A stretch of DNA of 46,963 nucleotides, from contig NZ_JACJPX010000063.1 of the NCBI RefSeq assembly GCF_014696315.1, positions 1-46,963 of the forward strand, written 5' to 3'. This document shows, piece after piece, positions 8,697-15,924 of the stretch. Each line of letters begins with the position of its first letter. Position 1 is the stretch's first letter. Below the pieces are notes generated by a model that worked only from the letters and a program-made list of their open reading frames with translations, did no database searches and had not been told where the DNA came from. The position numbers were made by a program, and so were the translations under genes. Source of the DNA: Calothrix membranacea FACHB-236. GTDB lineage: Bacteria > Cyanobacteriota > Cyanobacteriia > Cyanobacteriales > Nostocaceae.

Positions 8697-9746
8697 TTAG
8701 TGACCGTTTTGAATAAAAGACTCCACTTTCGCTACATCCTCTCTGCTACCAATAATTAGAGGTGTGCGCTGATGCAGTTTTTTCGGTACTACGTCCAAGA
8801 TATCTACCAATCCTGTCGTCGCCCGGCCACCTGCTTGTTCAATCACATAAGCGAGGGGAGCAGTTTCATACAGCAAGCGCAACTTACCTTCTGGTTTTTG
8901 AATTGTCCCTGGATAGAGGAATACTCCACCTTGAATCAGAACTCGATGAATATCACTGACCATCGCCCCACTGTAGCGAGCTGTGTAGCCTTCTGTACGA
9001 TGGACATAGCGGATATATTCTCGGTAAGATTCTTCCCACTGCCAAAAATTCCCTTCATTCACGCTATACACCGCGCCGTGATTAGGAATGCGGATATTTT
9101 CTTCTGTGAGGATAAACTCACCTAAGCTGGGATCGAGGGTAAATGAGTGAACGCCCTTACCTATAGTATAGACAAGCATAGTGCTGGGGCCATAAAGGAT
9201 GTATCCAGCAGCTATTTGGTTACGTCCATTGCTGAGTAGGTCTAATGCTTTGCCATCAGTATCATCGCCTTCCTGCCGCCTAATAGAAAAAATTGAACCT
9301 AGACTGAGATTAATATCAGTATTCGATGAACCATCAATTGGGTCATAGAGCAAGGTATAGCGACCAATAGGGCAGTTTTCTGGGATATAGTAGGGCTTAT
9401 CCATTTCCTCAGAAGCCAGGCGACAGACTAAGCCACTTTGCTTAAAAACTGCAATAAATACATCATTGGCATAGACATCCATCTTTTTGACGGATTCACC
9501 TTGGACATTGACATCCCCAGTAAATCCCAAAACACCTTCCATTAAGCCTGCATGACTCATGTGACGAGCAATTAGTTTGCCTGCTAGAGCGATGCGATTC
9601 ATCAGCGCACTCAAATCCTGCGCCTCTGCTGCAAAACTTTGACATTGCTGTAAAACGTGACGGGATAACGTTGTACAATCACGATCTAAAGCCCTATCTC
9701 CACCGAATTTCTTAGACAAATCTAAAGATTCAGGTGCTTGAGTCAT
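8697..9746 (-). CDS. fbp: fructose-1,6-bisphosphatase, class I
   Basis: This enzyme hydrolyses fructose 1,6-bisphosphate to fructose 6-phosphate (Mg-dependent), feeding hexose phosphate back to zwf in the oxidative cycle. It is 349 aa, normal for the class. The metal-binding signature [18 protein letters not shown] is intact near residue 135, and [21 protein letters not shown] near the C-terminus is the conserved sugar-phosphate/metal site. ATG 9746 is preceded by GGGAGA at a good distance. It is the first gene of the leftward fbp-tal-zwf-opcA cluster. A second, unrelated-type FBPase (glpX) lies at 19186, so the two phosphatases probably have separate roles. Confidence 0.96.
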   Translation of the reverse strand: MTQAPESLDLSKKFGGDRALDRDCTTLSRHVLQQCQSFAAEAQDLSALMNRIALAGKLIARHMSHAGLMEGVLGFTGDVNVQGESVKKMDVYANDVFIAVFKQSGLVCRLASEEMDKPYYIPENCPIGRYTLLYDPIDGSSNTDINLSLGSIFSIRRQEGDDTDGKALDLLSNGRNQIAAGYILYGPSTMLVYTIGKGVHSFTLDPSLGEFILTEENIRIPNHGAVYSVNEGNFWQWEESYREYIRYVHRTEGYTARYSGAMVSDIHRVLIQGGVFLYPGTIQKPEGKLRLLYETAPLAYVIEQAGGRATTGLVDILDVVPKKLHQRTPLIIGSREDVAKVESFIQNGH

Positions 9747-10220
9747 TGTGTTGTTCTCCCTAGGATGTTGTGTTTGTTCGGCCGATGCCGTTGGTGGTAA
9801 CTTATCTAGTCTCTGCCTCTATCTTAGAAAGGTAATTTGATAACCCATATCTGTTTTTAGATAAACTAAAGAAATGAATATTTATTGGCTGTTACGCCTT
9901 AAGTAATAGATTTAAGCAAATATACTTAATTTTTTTGGCAATTTTATCCTGTAGCTACATCCCATCTCAAATTTATGTAGCCTGCACAGCCTAGTATTGT
10001 GGTAACTCTGGCTAGATGAAATTTTTTACAGTCTAATGGTGTATTGATTTTGCTGAAAATGCGAAAAACCGACCAGAGATCGGAATCTGTTTAGCGATCG
10101 CAACTAGTCGGGTCTAATTTTTAGATAGTTACTATGATGGAAAATTGCTTCTAGTAGATTTTACCTATTGAGGTATTGCGTAACTAGAAACCTATTTGCT
10201 ATTATCGTATCTCATAGATT
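9747..10220. other. intergenic region upstream of fbp
   Basis: These 474 bases lie between the end of the RNA-binding protein gene and the fbp start; both genes read leftwards. A small hairpin at 10069-10083 (CCGA / TCGG, 7-nt loop) runs leftward into TTTTT and may be a weak terminator for rbp. The rest is AT-rich and should hold the fbp promoter. No ORF that I can support. Confidence 0.45.
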
Positions 10221-10505
10221 TTATATCTCTTGTTTTTTAGCCCAGCTATCTCGCCGGTTATCTTCTCGTGGTTTAGCTTTATTGACTCTGAGTTGACGGC
10301 CCATCCATTCTGCACCATCTAATTCAGTAATAGCAGCATCCTCCTGGGCATCTTCAGTCATATCAACAAATGCAAAACCCCGAAGTCTACCAGTTTCGCG
10401 GTCTGTAGGTAGAACTACCCTTTTGACCTCGCCATAATCTGTAAATACTGCTCTTAAATCCGCTTCAGTAGCGCGGTAGGAGAGATTTCCAACGTAAATA
10501 GTCAT
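10221..10505 (-). CDS. RRM-type RNA-binding protein (cyanobacterial Rbp)
   Basis: This 94-aa protein is a single RRM domain: RNP2 is IYVGNL at residues 3-8 and RNP1 is RGFAFVDM near 43-50. A short charged tail (KPREDNRRDSWAKKQEI) replaces the glycine-rich tail seen in some paralogues. Rbp proteins bind U/G-rich RNA and many are cold-induced. The start is ATG 10505; the frame extends to a TTG at 10529, but the RRM starts at MTIYVG and the ATG is the better choice. The long AT-rich upstream region is compatible with a regulated 5' leader, which I cannot prove. Confidence 0.93.
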   Translation of the reverse strand: MTIYVGNLSYRATEADLRAVFTDYGEVKRVVLPTDRETGRLRGFAFVDMTEDAQEDAAITELDGAEWMGRQLRVNKAKPREDNRRDSWAKKQEI

Positions 10506-10950
10506 GTGGGATAAGGTAAGTTTCAACAAGGAGCGATGAGTTCAGCTAAAAAACAGATCTATATAACTTGCAACTCTTGCATAGTTTCCTCTGATTCACA
10601 GATGGCGAATGTTGTAGCGCTGCAACCCTAATTGTGGGGTGATGTACAACTAGATGGGCCATGTGGCTGAACTTACTCATACGCTCATATAATAACTGAT
10701 CATGATATTTTTCAAAGTATGAGATTTTACAAACCCTCATAACATAAAATTAATAGTTATTATAAATTTTTTTGATTTTATCATATAATAGTTAGTTTTT
10801 ATACTTATTAAGTATAAAAATTACTTAATAGCTAGGATTATAAATTTGTATAGTAGAATGCGGCGCAAATAATCAAGTAAACCTTTCAACTAGCTAAAAG
10901 CGCTGATATAAAAAATTTTCACTTTTAAACTTTGTACATAAGTACTAGTA

Positions 10951-11020
10951 CCGCAAGGCGGAATTCAAAATTCGTCTTGAAAAGTTTGCTCAACGGGGGG
11001 AACCCCCGTACGCAACTTTT
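10951..11020. repeat. compound hairpin repeat (CCGCAAGGCGG ... CGGGGGGAACCCCCG)
   Basis: 10951-10961 is a small hairpin (CCGC aag GCGG). 10980-11020 is a larger one with outer arms AAAAGTTTGC / GCAACTTTT and an inner arm CGGGGG / CCCCCG. It is followed by repeated AAAATTCA units. Such modules recur in Nostocales intergenic DNA; function unknown. Confidence 0.6.
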
Positions 11021-11118
11021 CGCAAAATTCAAAATTCAAAATTAAGACAGAGTAAGTGTTTTGTTGATTTTGAATAGTCTGTTTAGAGATAATTTATAAA
11101 GTAAACCTTAAATTGTAG

Positions 11119-11221
11119 TGGCGTGGCAAGGCTAAAATGTTGCAATAAAAATGTTTGTAGTTGCGCTGTCTTTAGCTTTCCAAATATAAGTCTAATGCAC
11201 AACTTTAGTCTTGCCACGCCA
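11119..11221. mobile_element. MITE-like element, about 103 bp
   Basis: The terminal inverted repeats are about 26 bp: TGGCGTGGCAAGGCTAAA... at the left and its near-perfect inverse ending ...CTTGCCACGCCA at the right. GTAG flanks both ends and could be a 4-bp target duplication. The element has no coding capacity. Confidence 0.5.
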
Positions 11222-11329
11222 GTAGGATGCGTTAGCGATAGCGTAACGCATCGATAAAGATGGTGCGTTACGGCTAAATTTCATTGTCTCTAAGTCCGAA
11301 ATCCTTGCACAGCCGTAACACACCCTACT
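11221..11329. mobile_element. second MITE-like element, about 109 bp
   Basis: The ends are AGTAGGATGCGTTA and ...GTAACACACCCTACT, imperfect inverted repeats. Internal GGTGCGTTACGGCT is also inverted against AGCCGTAACACACC. GTAGGGTGTGTTACGGC-type palindromes are common in Nostocales genomes. No ORF. Confidence 0.5.
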
Positions 11330-11374
11330 TAATATTTACTTTATAAATAGCCTCTTATTTACGCCGTGCTGTAC

Positions 11375-11420
11375 TAGTAATCCACCACTTTGATATATGA
11401 ATCAAAGTGGTGGACTACTA
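11375..11420. repeat. hairpin with 20-bp stem
   Basis: TAGTA-TCCACCACTTTGAT pairs with ATCAAAGTGGTGGA-TACTA around a 6-nt loop with one mismatch. It lies about 50 bp beyond the end of the 72-aa gene. No T-run follows in either direction, so it is more likely a repeat element than a standard terminator, though it could block transcription. Confidence 0.6.
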
Positions 11421-11472
11421 TTTGCTAATATTTAGCCTTGCTGTTCAAGCTGGATTTGCATGATGCGGACAT

Positions 11473-11691
11473 TCAATCAATCATAATCTGTTGAGGCCCA
11501 CCTGCTTTACCATTATGAGCCTCAGTTCCAGTTGGTGTGTAAGTGGTTACGCCAGTTTGTTTATCTAGCCAGCTTTTCACAGGATCATCAGCAAGGTTAA
11601 GCCGAAACATACCTGAAAAGAATCCACCCAAAAATGAGACTGGGTGTTGGGTAAGTTCTTTGAAAATAGGTGACAATTCATCAATGAACAT
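11473..11691 (-). CDS. conserved small cyanobacterial protein, unknown function
   Basis: This is a 72-aa protein starting MFIDELSPIFKELTQHPVSFLGGFFSGMFRLNL. Then comes DPVKSWLDKQTG and a C-terminal Gly/Pro-rich tail (NGKAGGPQQIMID). The central FLGGFFSGMFRL stretch is hydrophobic and Gly-rich, possibly membrane-associating but short for a true transmembrane helix. I recall similar short proteins in filamentous cyanobacteria but no function. The ATG at 11691 is preceded by an AGGAGAC site (complement of gtctcct), which supports translation. It lies downstream of nrdJ on the same strand, separated by a hairpin. Confidence 0.75.
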   Translation of the reverse strand: MFIDELSPIFKELTQHPVSFLGGFFSGMFRLNLADDPVKSWLDKQTGVTTYTPTGTEAHNGKAGGPQQIMID

Positions 11692-11801
11692 TAAGAGTCT
11701 CCTGGTAATAGCCTTATAAAATTATTACTTCTTTATTGATCGTAACGTGGAAATCAAAATTAGATTATTAGTAGCGTAGTATACAAAAGTTCTGAATACG
11801 C

Positions 11802-11835
11802 AGATACCCGACTTAATTTAATAAGTCGGGTATCT
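11802..11835 (-). terminator. hairpin after nrdJ
   Basis: A perfect 14-bp stem AGATACCCGACTTA / TAAGTCGGGTATCT with a 6-nt loop lies 42 bp past the nrdJ stop codon. No T-tract follows leftwards, so termination efficiency is uncertain. Confidence 0.5.
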
Positions 11836-11876
11836 AGATTGTCACTTCATCCTCATTTGCTGTTTATTGTGCCTTA

Positions 11877-12947
11877 TCAGGTTGGCTGCTGTTCAGGGAA
11901 CATACATTTATCAGAGTCGCAACCAGAGGGGCCTGCTTCAGACAATTCACCTAAATCATAGCGACTTAGCACTGCACAGAAATCATCTGTGATTCGGCGT
12001 GCTTTCACTTCTTGACTCAATTGCTCGTAGGTGGCTTTATCTATTGGTTCAAAAGGTAAACGAGGGAAAGATTGTAAATCATCAAACCGAGCTAAAAGTG
12101 CTGCGGAAATATATCCTTCATCATTCTGAATAGCTTCGTAAATCCGCTGTCCCAAAGGCTCTACTTCATCAGAACGTAGCTCTAAAGTTGCAGAGGTATT
12201 ATGAGTGACATAATGCTTCTGAACTTGCATCACAAAATCTAATTGAGCTAAAGCAGAGAACTTAGAAACATCAATTTGATCGGCTCCTGGTAAATCCGCC
12301 CAAGGTACAGCAACAGGGATTTCTACTAACCATTCGCTGACACGAGGATCGAAGGGATCATTCAGCAAATTACCATGTTCATCTTTGTCAGATTGAGAAG
12401 GAATAACATTGTAACCATAGTCAATACAAGCTAAGGCTACAGGGTCATTTTTGCGGAAAGTAATCCGACGAATAAATCTTTGCGCTTTAGGAGGATGCCA
12501 GCCAGAACTAGCACCTGTTAATAGTGCTTTAGTACCACTAGGTTGAACAGTTGTACAGCGATTGGGACGTTTGAGATTATGGCGATCGCAATAATCCCAA
12601 ACTACCCGATGTACAATATCTCTCCAGTAACTCAGATATTTCTCTTCTTGACGCTTAAATGCCAATCCTTGAGCAGTAGCGGGTCTTCCTCCTTCCCACC
12701 ACCGCAACCAATCAACACCAAAAGCATGGACAAAGAAATCAAATAAACCTGTAAAAGAAACCCCAACAATTGGGTCTAATTCCCGGCTTTTTTGATAGCG
12801 AGGTTCGAGGAATTTATGGTTTAAAAGTGAAGCTACAGAAAGCGCCCCAGCAGTAAAAGCTTCCTCTTGTTCTTTGTAATTTTTTGGGTCAAGTTGATTT
12901 AGGTGAATTTCTGACAAATTACAGTGAAAGTTACTACCAATAATTTC
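11877..12947 (-). CDS. nrdJ: NrdJ exon 2: class II (B12-dependent) ribonucleotide reductase, C-terminal part
   Basis: This is the second exon of the nrdJ gene whose first exon is 13270-14496. After splicing it continues GGT|GAA, so the finger-loop motif NPCGE is restored and the whole protein is 765 aa (409 + 356). Exon 2 starts at the catalytic Glu of NPCGE and has NFHCNLSEIHLNQ (second active-site Cys of the redox pair), the barrel segment PSGTKALLTGASSGWHPPKAQRF, and the C-terminal shuttle cysteines CDSDKC near the end. Class II enzymes reduce ribonucleotides to deoxyribonucleotides with adenosylcobalamin and work with or without oxygen. Unspliced, this frame could begin at the ATG 12950-12948 formed by the last bases of the intron. 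Confidence 0.93.
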   Translation of the reverse strand, partial: EIIGSNFHCNLSEIHLNQLDPKNYKEQEEAFTAGALSVASLLNHKFLEPRYQKSRELDPIVGVSFTGLFDFFVHAFGVDWLRWWEGGRPATAQGLAFKRQEEKYLSYWRDIVHRVVWDYCDRHNLKRPNRCTTVQPSGTKALLTGASSGWHPPKAQRFIRRITFRKNDPVALACIDYGYNVIPSQSDKDEHGNLLNDPFDPRVSEWLVEIPVAVPWADLPGADQIDVSKFSALAQLDFVMQVQKHYVTHNTSATLELRSDEVEPLGQRIYEAIQNDEGYISAALLARFDDLQSFPRLPFEPIDKATYEQLSQEVKARRITDDFCAVLSRYDLGELSEAGPSGCDSDKCMFPEQQPT

Positions 12948-13269
12948 CATTTTTGTTAACCTAGAGGCTCTTTATCCTCTAGTTCTACGAGTTCTTTATT
13001 CCCCGTAGATCCGACTATATTTTCTACTAAATATCAGCAAGCCATATTTAGTAGCTGGAGACTCGTGGAGCCGTTCCCAAGAACGGGGGTAAAACCCAGA
13101 TTATATTCTTATGACAATTTAAAATTTATCGTTAATTTTGAATTGTCATTAGTTTCACTCTCTAGTCTGTACGGTGTCAAAGGTGGTTTAAATCCTCTGA
13201 TTACCTCGGTATTCCCAATCTCAGGGTTCACCGAATTTCCCCAGTGTTTAACGTGAGGCAAAATTACTT
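12948..13269 (-). ncRNA. group I self-splicing intron in nrdJ (322 nt, no ORF)
   Basis: The nrdJ frame stops at TAA 13266-13264 and resumes exactly after the intron. The 5' splice site follows U (13270) and the intron ends in G (12948), as group I introns require. P1 is visible: exon CGTGTGGT (13277-13270) pairs with GCCTCACG (13259-13252) with one mismatch and the obligatory U-G pair at the splice site. The R element CAGACTA (13169-13163) and S element AATATAGTC (13021-13013) supply the two P7 strands (GACTA/TAGTC). Just before S is a perfect 11-bp P8 hairpin (13024-13054), and a P9-like hairpin CTAGAGG/CCTCTAG lies at 12961-12982. No homing endonuclease is encoded, so it can splice but probably cannot home by itself. 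Confidence 0.92.
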
Positions 13270-14496
13270 ACCACACGGGTTTAAGCCAAACCTAGCTAAA
13301 CGATGCTCTAATTCCTCAGCATCCATTTCTGGATAACGTTTTTGCAACCAATCTTTTGCTGTTCCTTGTTCGTAAGCCTTCAAGAAATCAACTTTCAATG
13401 TTGATGTTGGTAGTAAATCAATGTTAGATCTAGCTACTGCTTCACCAGCCCATTGAATTGCACCTTCACCACTGTAATATTGTTTACGAACAGCATCAAT
13501 AGATTCTTCTAATTTTGGCTTGCGATGAAACACTCTGGTATGGTTTGCCATCCGGAGAGCATCACGCTCTGGATCTATTCTCCAGTTACCTTCTGCATCT
13601 TGCTGCCATAAATTATCTTTGGCTGTAGCACCTAGTTCATCGTCAGACCTGAACTGCCTCATGCCCGCGCTTCTTCGTATATTACCTGCAACAATTGTTA
13701 CAGCAGCCTGATCGATTAATAGACAGCACTCAACAGAATTTAATTGCCTTCCTAAAGCTTTATTGAGAATAGATGCACAATTTTGATAAAGGATGGGCAA
13801 TTTAACTGGATTAGCTACCCCTCCAAAGCCATTTAAGGTTTCTCCAGCTTGGCGAACATCACTAATATCAACAAATACTTGAACTTCCCCGTTAAATCTT
13901 TCATCTGTAGAAAGTTCTAATAAAGTTTGATAAGATTCCACCCAACCTTCACGGCTATCGCCAACGTGGATAGTAACTTGATTACCCTCTATGGAAATTT
14001 CCGTATACTCACGACGCTGTTCTTTAGGAGTAGCACCAATTTCACCCTGCACTGTTACATGGAGGCGATTGCTGATTGGGGGCAGTTGATTAATATATCT
14101 TGGTTCTATGATGGCTCCAGTACCACAGCCCATCATGGCTAAATCCATCATCAACCCAAAGGCTTTCCAGTCTTGGAGGTTGGTAGAAGTGCAATTGTAA
14201 GCCCCAGAAAAGTTTTTTGGCTTGGCTATCCAATCGGTGCCACCAACCCATAACCAGCGCCCACTAGGTAGGGCTTTCATATTACGCTGCATCTTGTCTA
14301 AAATGGCAGCTTCTTCACGGCTGAGTTTCCCCAGTTCCACTAAGCCCATTAGGGTGCGATCGCATACTTCATCCCAAGTTTCTCTCAAACCTGCCGGGCT
14401 GCGGCGGCTATAGGTTCTGAAAAATACAGGATTAGCTGCAGGGGCGGTTTCCGGAAACCTTGTACTCTGGCGTTTTCTTTCAAGCTCTCGAACCAT
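13270..14496 (-). CDS. nrdJ: NrdJ exon 1: class II ribonucleotide reductase, N-terminal part
   Basis: This 409-codon exon starts at ATG 14496 (MVRELERKRQ...) and ends ...RFGLNPCG, where the intron interrupts the finger loop directly after the radical-cysteine motif NPCG. Unspliced reading adds one Lys and stops at 13264. GAYNCTSTNLQDW carries the first Cys of the active-site redox pair, and LAMMGCGTGAIIEPRY is the conserved segment after it. The N-terminus lacks the long ATP-cone of class I enzymes. The first 21 codons and the upstream region are duplicated 623 bp to the right (copy at 15059-15300). The original arrangement was probably nrdJ divergent from the gene now at 15276, sharing one promoter region. 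Confidence 0.94.
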
Positions 14497-14677
14497 AAAT
14501 CCAGTCTTGTTGCGTGCTGACAGATTAAGACTATAGACTAAGTAGATTTAGGATGAAAGATTGCCAAAAGGGACAACTTGCGCTTGCTTTACAACTGTAC
14601 AAAGTGCAACATCCATCGATAATGTATAATATTATCTCCATTTTTAAGCGTAATGTCTCTTGCTCCTTGGCGAAGTG
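14436..14677. repeat. 242-bp direct repeat, copy 1 (nrdJ start and divergent promoter)
   Basis: This is identical in length to 15059-15300, with about 15 mismatches and no indels by eye (about 94% identity), offset exactly 623 bp. It contains the first 21 codons of nrdJ (minus strand), the whole divergent intergenic region, and the first 8 codons of the gene now intact at 15276 (plus strand). A TATAAT at 14625-14630 suits a rightward promoter. Confidence 0.93.
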
Positions 14678-14706
14678 TTAATCCAAGGTCGTCATTAGAA
14701 AAATAG
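14653..14706 (+). pseudogene. truncated duplicate start of the 15276 flavoprotein gene
   Basis: ATG 14653 opens MSLAPWRSVNPRSSLEK and stops at TAG 14704-14706. The first eight residues (MSLAPWRS) equal the start of the FMN-binding-fold gene at 15276; after the end of the repeat the sequence is unrelated. It is a 17-codon remnant of the duplication and is probably not functional. Confidence 0.75.
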
Positions 14707-14768
14707 CGGTTTTCGAGGGATCTCATTACACCGCTATATTGCTTGATTAAAGACAGACAAGATTAAAT

Positions 14769-15119
14769 TTAGCGATTTTTAAGCCCTGGACGTAGTTCCT
14801 TGAGATTACGTCTCAAATGCTCCAGTTTTTGGCTGGATTCTTTTGTAATTTGAGTACAAAATTTTGTTGAAATTAACCCTATTGCAGTTGTGACGCTTCC
14901 CTCGCTTGCTTTACCAGAAATTAGGAGAAATGCGCCAATTAAACTCATACCTACGGAAGCATAAATTGCTACTAAACTGAGGTTAAAAGTTTGTCGTGCT
15001 TGGCGTAGATGTTCTTTTGAGACATCCAATACTATTTTCAAGTATGGATCGTCATTGACTGCAGGGGCAGTTTCGGGAAACCTTGTACTCTGGCGTTTTC
15101 TTTCAAGCTCTCGAACCAT
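14769..15119 (-). CDS. chimeric protein: NrdJ N-terminus fused to CyanoTRADD-associated 2-TM domain
   Basis: This 116-aa ORF has residues 1-21 (MVRELERKRQSTRFPETAPA + V) from the duplicated start of nrdJ and residues 22-116 from inserted DNA. The second part shows a helix (YLKIVLDVSKEHLRQARQTF), two membrane segments at about 45-67 (NLSLVAIYASVGMSLIGAFL) and 72-87 (EGSVTTAIGLISTKFC), and a C-terminal basic helix (SQKLEHLRRNLKEL). That matches my memory of the cyanobacterial TRADD-N-associated transmembrane domain, found beside TRADD-N-like adaptors in proposed NTP-dependent conflict systems. Here the adaptor and effector parts are missing. The fusion is in frame and keeps the nrdJ leader, so it may be expressed like nrdJ, or it may be a relic. 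A weak hairpin (ATAGCGG/CCGCTAT) follows at 14703-14737. Confidence 0.75.
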   Translation of the reverse strand: MVRELERKRQSTRFPETAPAVNDDPYLKIVLDVSKEHLRQARQTFNLSLVAIYASVGMSLIGAFLLISGKASEGSVTTAIGLISTKFCTQITKESSQKLEHLRRNLKELRPGLKNR

Positions 15120-15300
15120 AAATCCAGTCTTGTTGCGTGCTGACAGATTAAGACTATAGACTAAGTAGATTTATGATGAAAGGTTGCCAAAAGGGACAAC
15201 TTGCACTTGCTTAACAACAGTACAAAATGCAACATCCAGCGATAATGTATAATATCCTTTCTGTTTTTCAGCGTAATGTCTCTTGCTCCTTGGCGAAGTG
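15059..15300. repeat. 242-bp direct repeat, copy 2
   Basis: This is the partner of 14436-14677. It provides the start of the chimeric ORF on the minus strand and the promoter and first codons of the intact gene at 15276 on the plus strand (TATAAT at 15248-15253, 22 bp before the ATG). The breakpoints are sharp: left at CTGCAGGGG, right at CGAAGTG. Confidence 0.93.
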
Positions 15301-15860
15301 CGATCGCTCTTGCCCTCAATGAAAATAGCAATCTCGCTTATGCCCGTTATTTACAACTGGCAACAGTGCGGGTAAATGGTCTTCCAGCCAATCGAACTTT
15401 GGTATTTCGAGGCTTTTTAGAAAATACTAATCAGTTCAAATTTATTACTGATTCCCGTACTGAAAAAATCGAGCAGATACAGCAACAACCTTGGGCAGAA
15501 GCCTGCTGGTATTTCCCCAATACACGAGAGCAATTTCGTATTACTGGCACCTTAAACTTGGTAAGTGATAATGAGCAACACGATTTAGCATCAGCACGCA
15601 TTACCACCTGGCAAGAATTAAGTGATGCAGCACGGTTACAATTTGCTTGGCCTAGTTCTGGTCAACCGAGAAATAAAGATGAACAAGCAGCTTTTTCGCC
15701 ACCACAACCAGATTCCAGCCAGCCATTGCCAAATTTTTGCTTATTGCTACTAGAACCTGTTCAGGTAGATCATCTAGTGTTACGTGGAGAACCACAAAAT
15801 CGCTGGATATACTACCACGATGAACAGAATGGGTGGACGAGTCAAGAAATTAATCCTTGA
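15276..15860 (+). CDS. pyridoxamine 5'-phosphate oxidase-family FMN-binding protein
   Basis: This 194-aa protein has the split-barrel pattern of the PNPOx-like flavoproteins (the Pyridox_oxase_2/Alr4036-like branch). Seen are ARYLQLATVRVNGLPANRTLVFRGF near residues 24-48, FKFITDSRTEKIEQI near 53-67, AEACWYFPNTREQFRITG near 74-91, and a C-terminal domain (PNFCLLLLEPVQVDHLVLRGEPQNRWIYYHD). In this branch the substrate is generally unproven; vitamin B6 oxidation is possible, but I would not assign pdxH. The ATG at 15276 lies at the right edge of the 242-bp repeat and so has a duplicated, truncated relative at 14653. Confidence 0.88.
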   Translation: MSLAPWRSAIALALNENSNLAYARYLQLATVRVNGLPANRTLVFRGFLENTNQFKFITDSRTEKIEQIQQQPWAEACWYFPNTREQFRITGTLNLVSDNEQHDLASARITTWQELSDAARLQFAWPSSGQPRNKDEQAAFSPPQPDSSQPLPNFCLLLLEPVQVDHLVLRGEPQNRWIYYHDEQNGWTSQEINP

Positions 15861-15924
15861 TAGGGATTAGGGATTGGGTAATAGGTAATTGGTAATGGGG
15901 AAATAACCAAACACCAAACACTGG

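Larger units (their letters stand above)
11086..11354. repeat. outer inverted repeat enclosing two smaller elements
   Basis: ATTTATAAAGTAAA at 11092-11105 is matched perfectly, inverted, by TTTACTTTATAAAT at 11335-11348, with weaker similarity outwards (GAG...CTC). The interval between the arms is taken up by two further inverted-repeat elements, as expected if small non-coding transposable elements inserted one into another. Confidence 0.5.
10506..11472. other. 967-bp intergenic region filled with palindromic elements
   Basis: No gene is supported here. 10506-10900 is AT-rich upstream DNA of rbp. From 10951 to 11420 there is a succession of inverted repeats, listed separately: a compound hairpin (10951-11020), a nested pair of small inverted-repeat elements inside an outer inverted repeat (11086-11354), and a 46-bp hairpin (11375-11420). 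A 64-codon frame at 10546-10740 on the minus strand looks like chance. Confidence 0.6.

Noticed and set aside
10546-10740. 64-codon minus-strand ORF upstream of rbp
   Set aside because: No ribosome site, unusual composition, no recognisable motif; more likely part of the rbp leader region.
12948-13269. intein or group II intron in nrdJ
   Set aside because: The insert has stop codons in frame and only 322 nt, so it cannot be an intein. The ends are not GUGYG...AY and no domain V-like hairpin is seen, so it is not group II.
11877-14496. nrdJ as a pseudogene broken by frameshift or stop
   Set aside because: The break coincides exactly with group I splice rules (U before, G at the end, P1 and P7 pairings) and splicing restores the invariant NPCGE motif, so an intron explains it better than decay.
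15276-15860. naming the flavoprotein pdxH
   Set aside because: It has the PNPOx-like split-barrel pattern, but the branch (Pyridox_oxase_2 type) is not shown to make pyridoxal phosphate.
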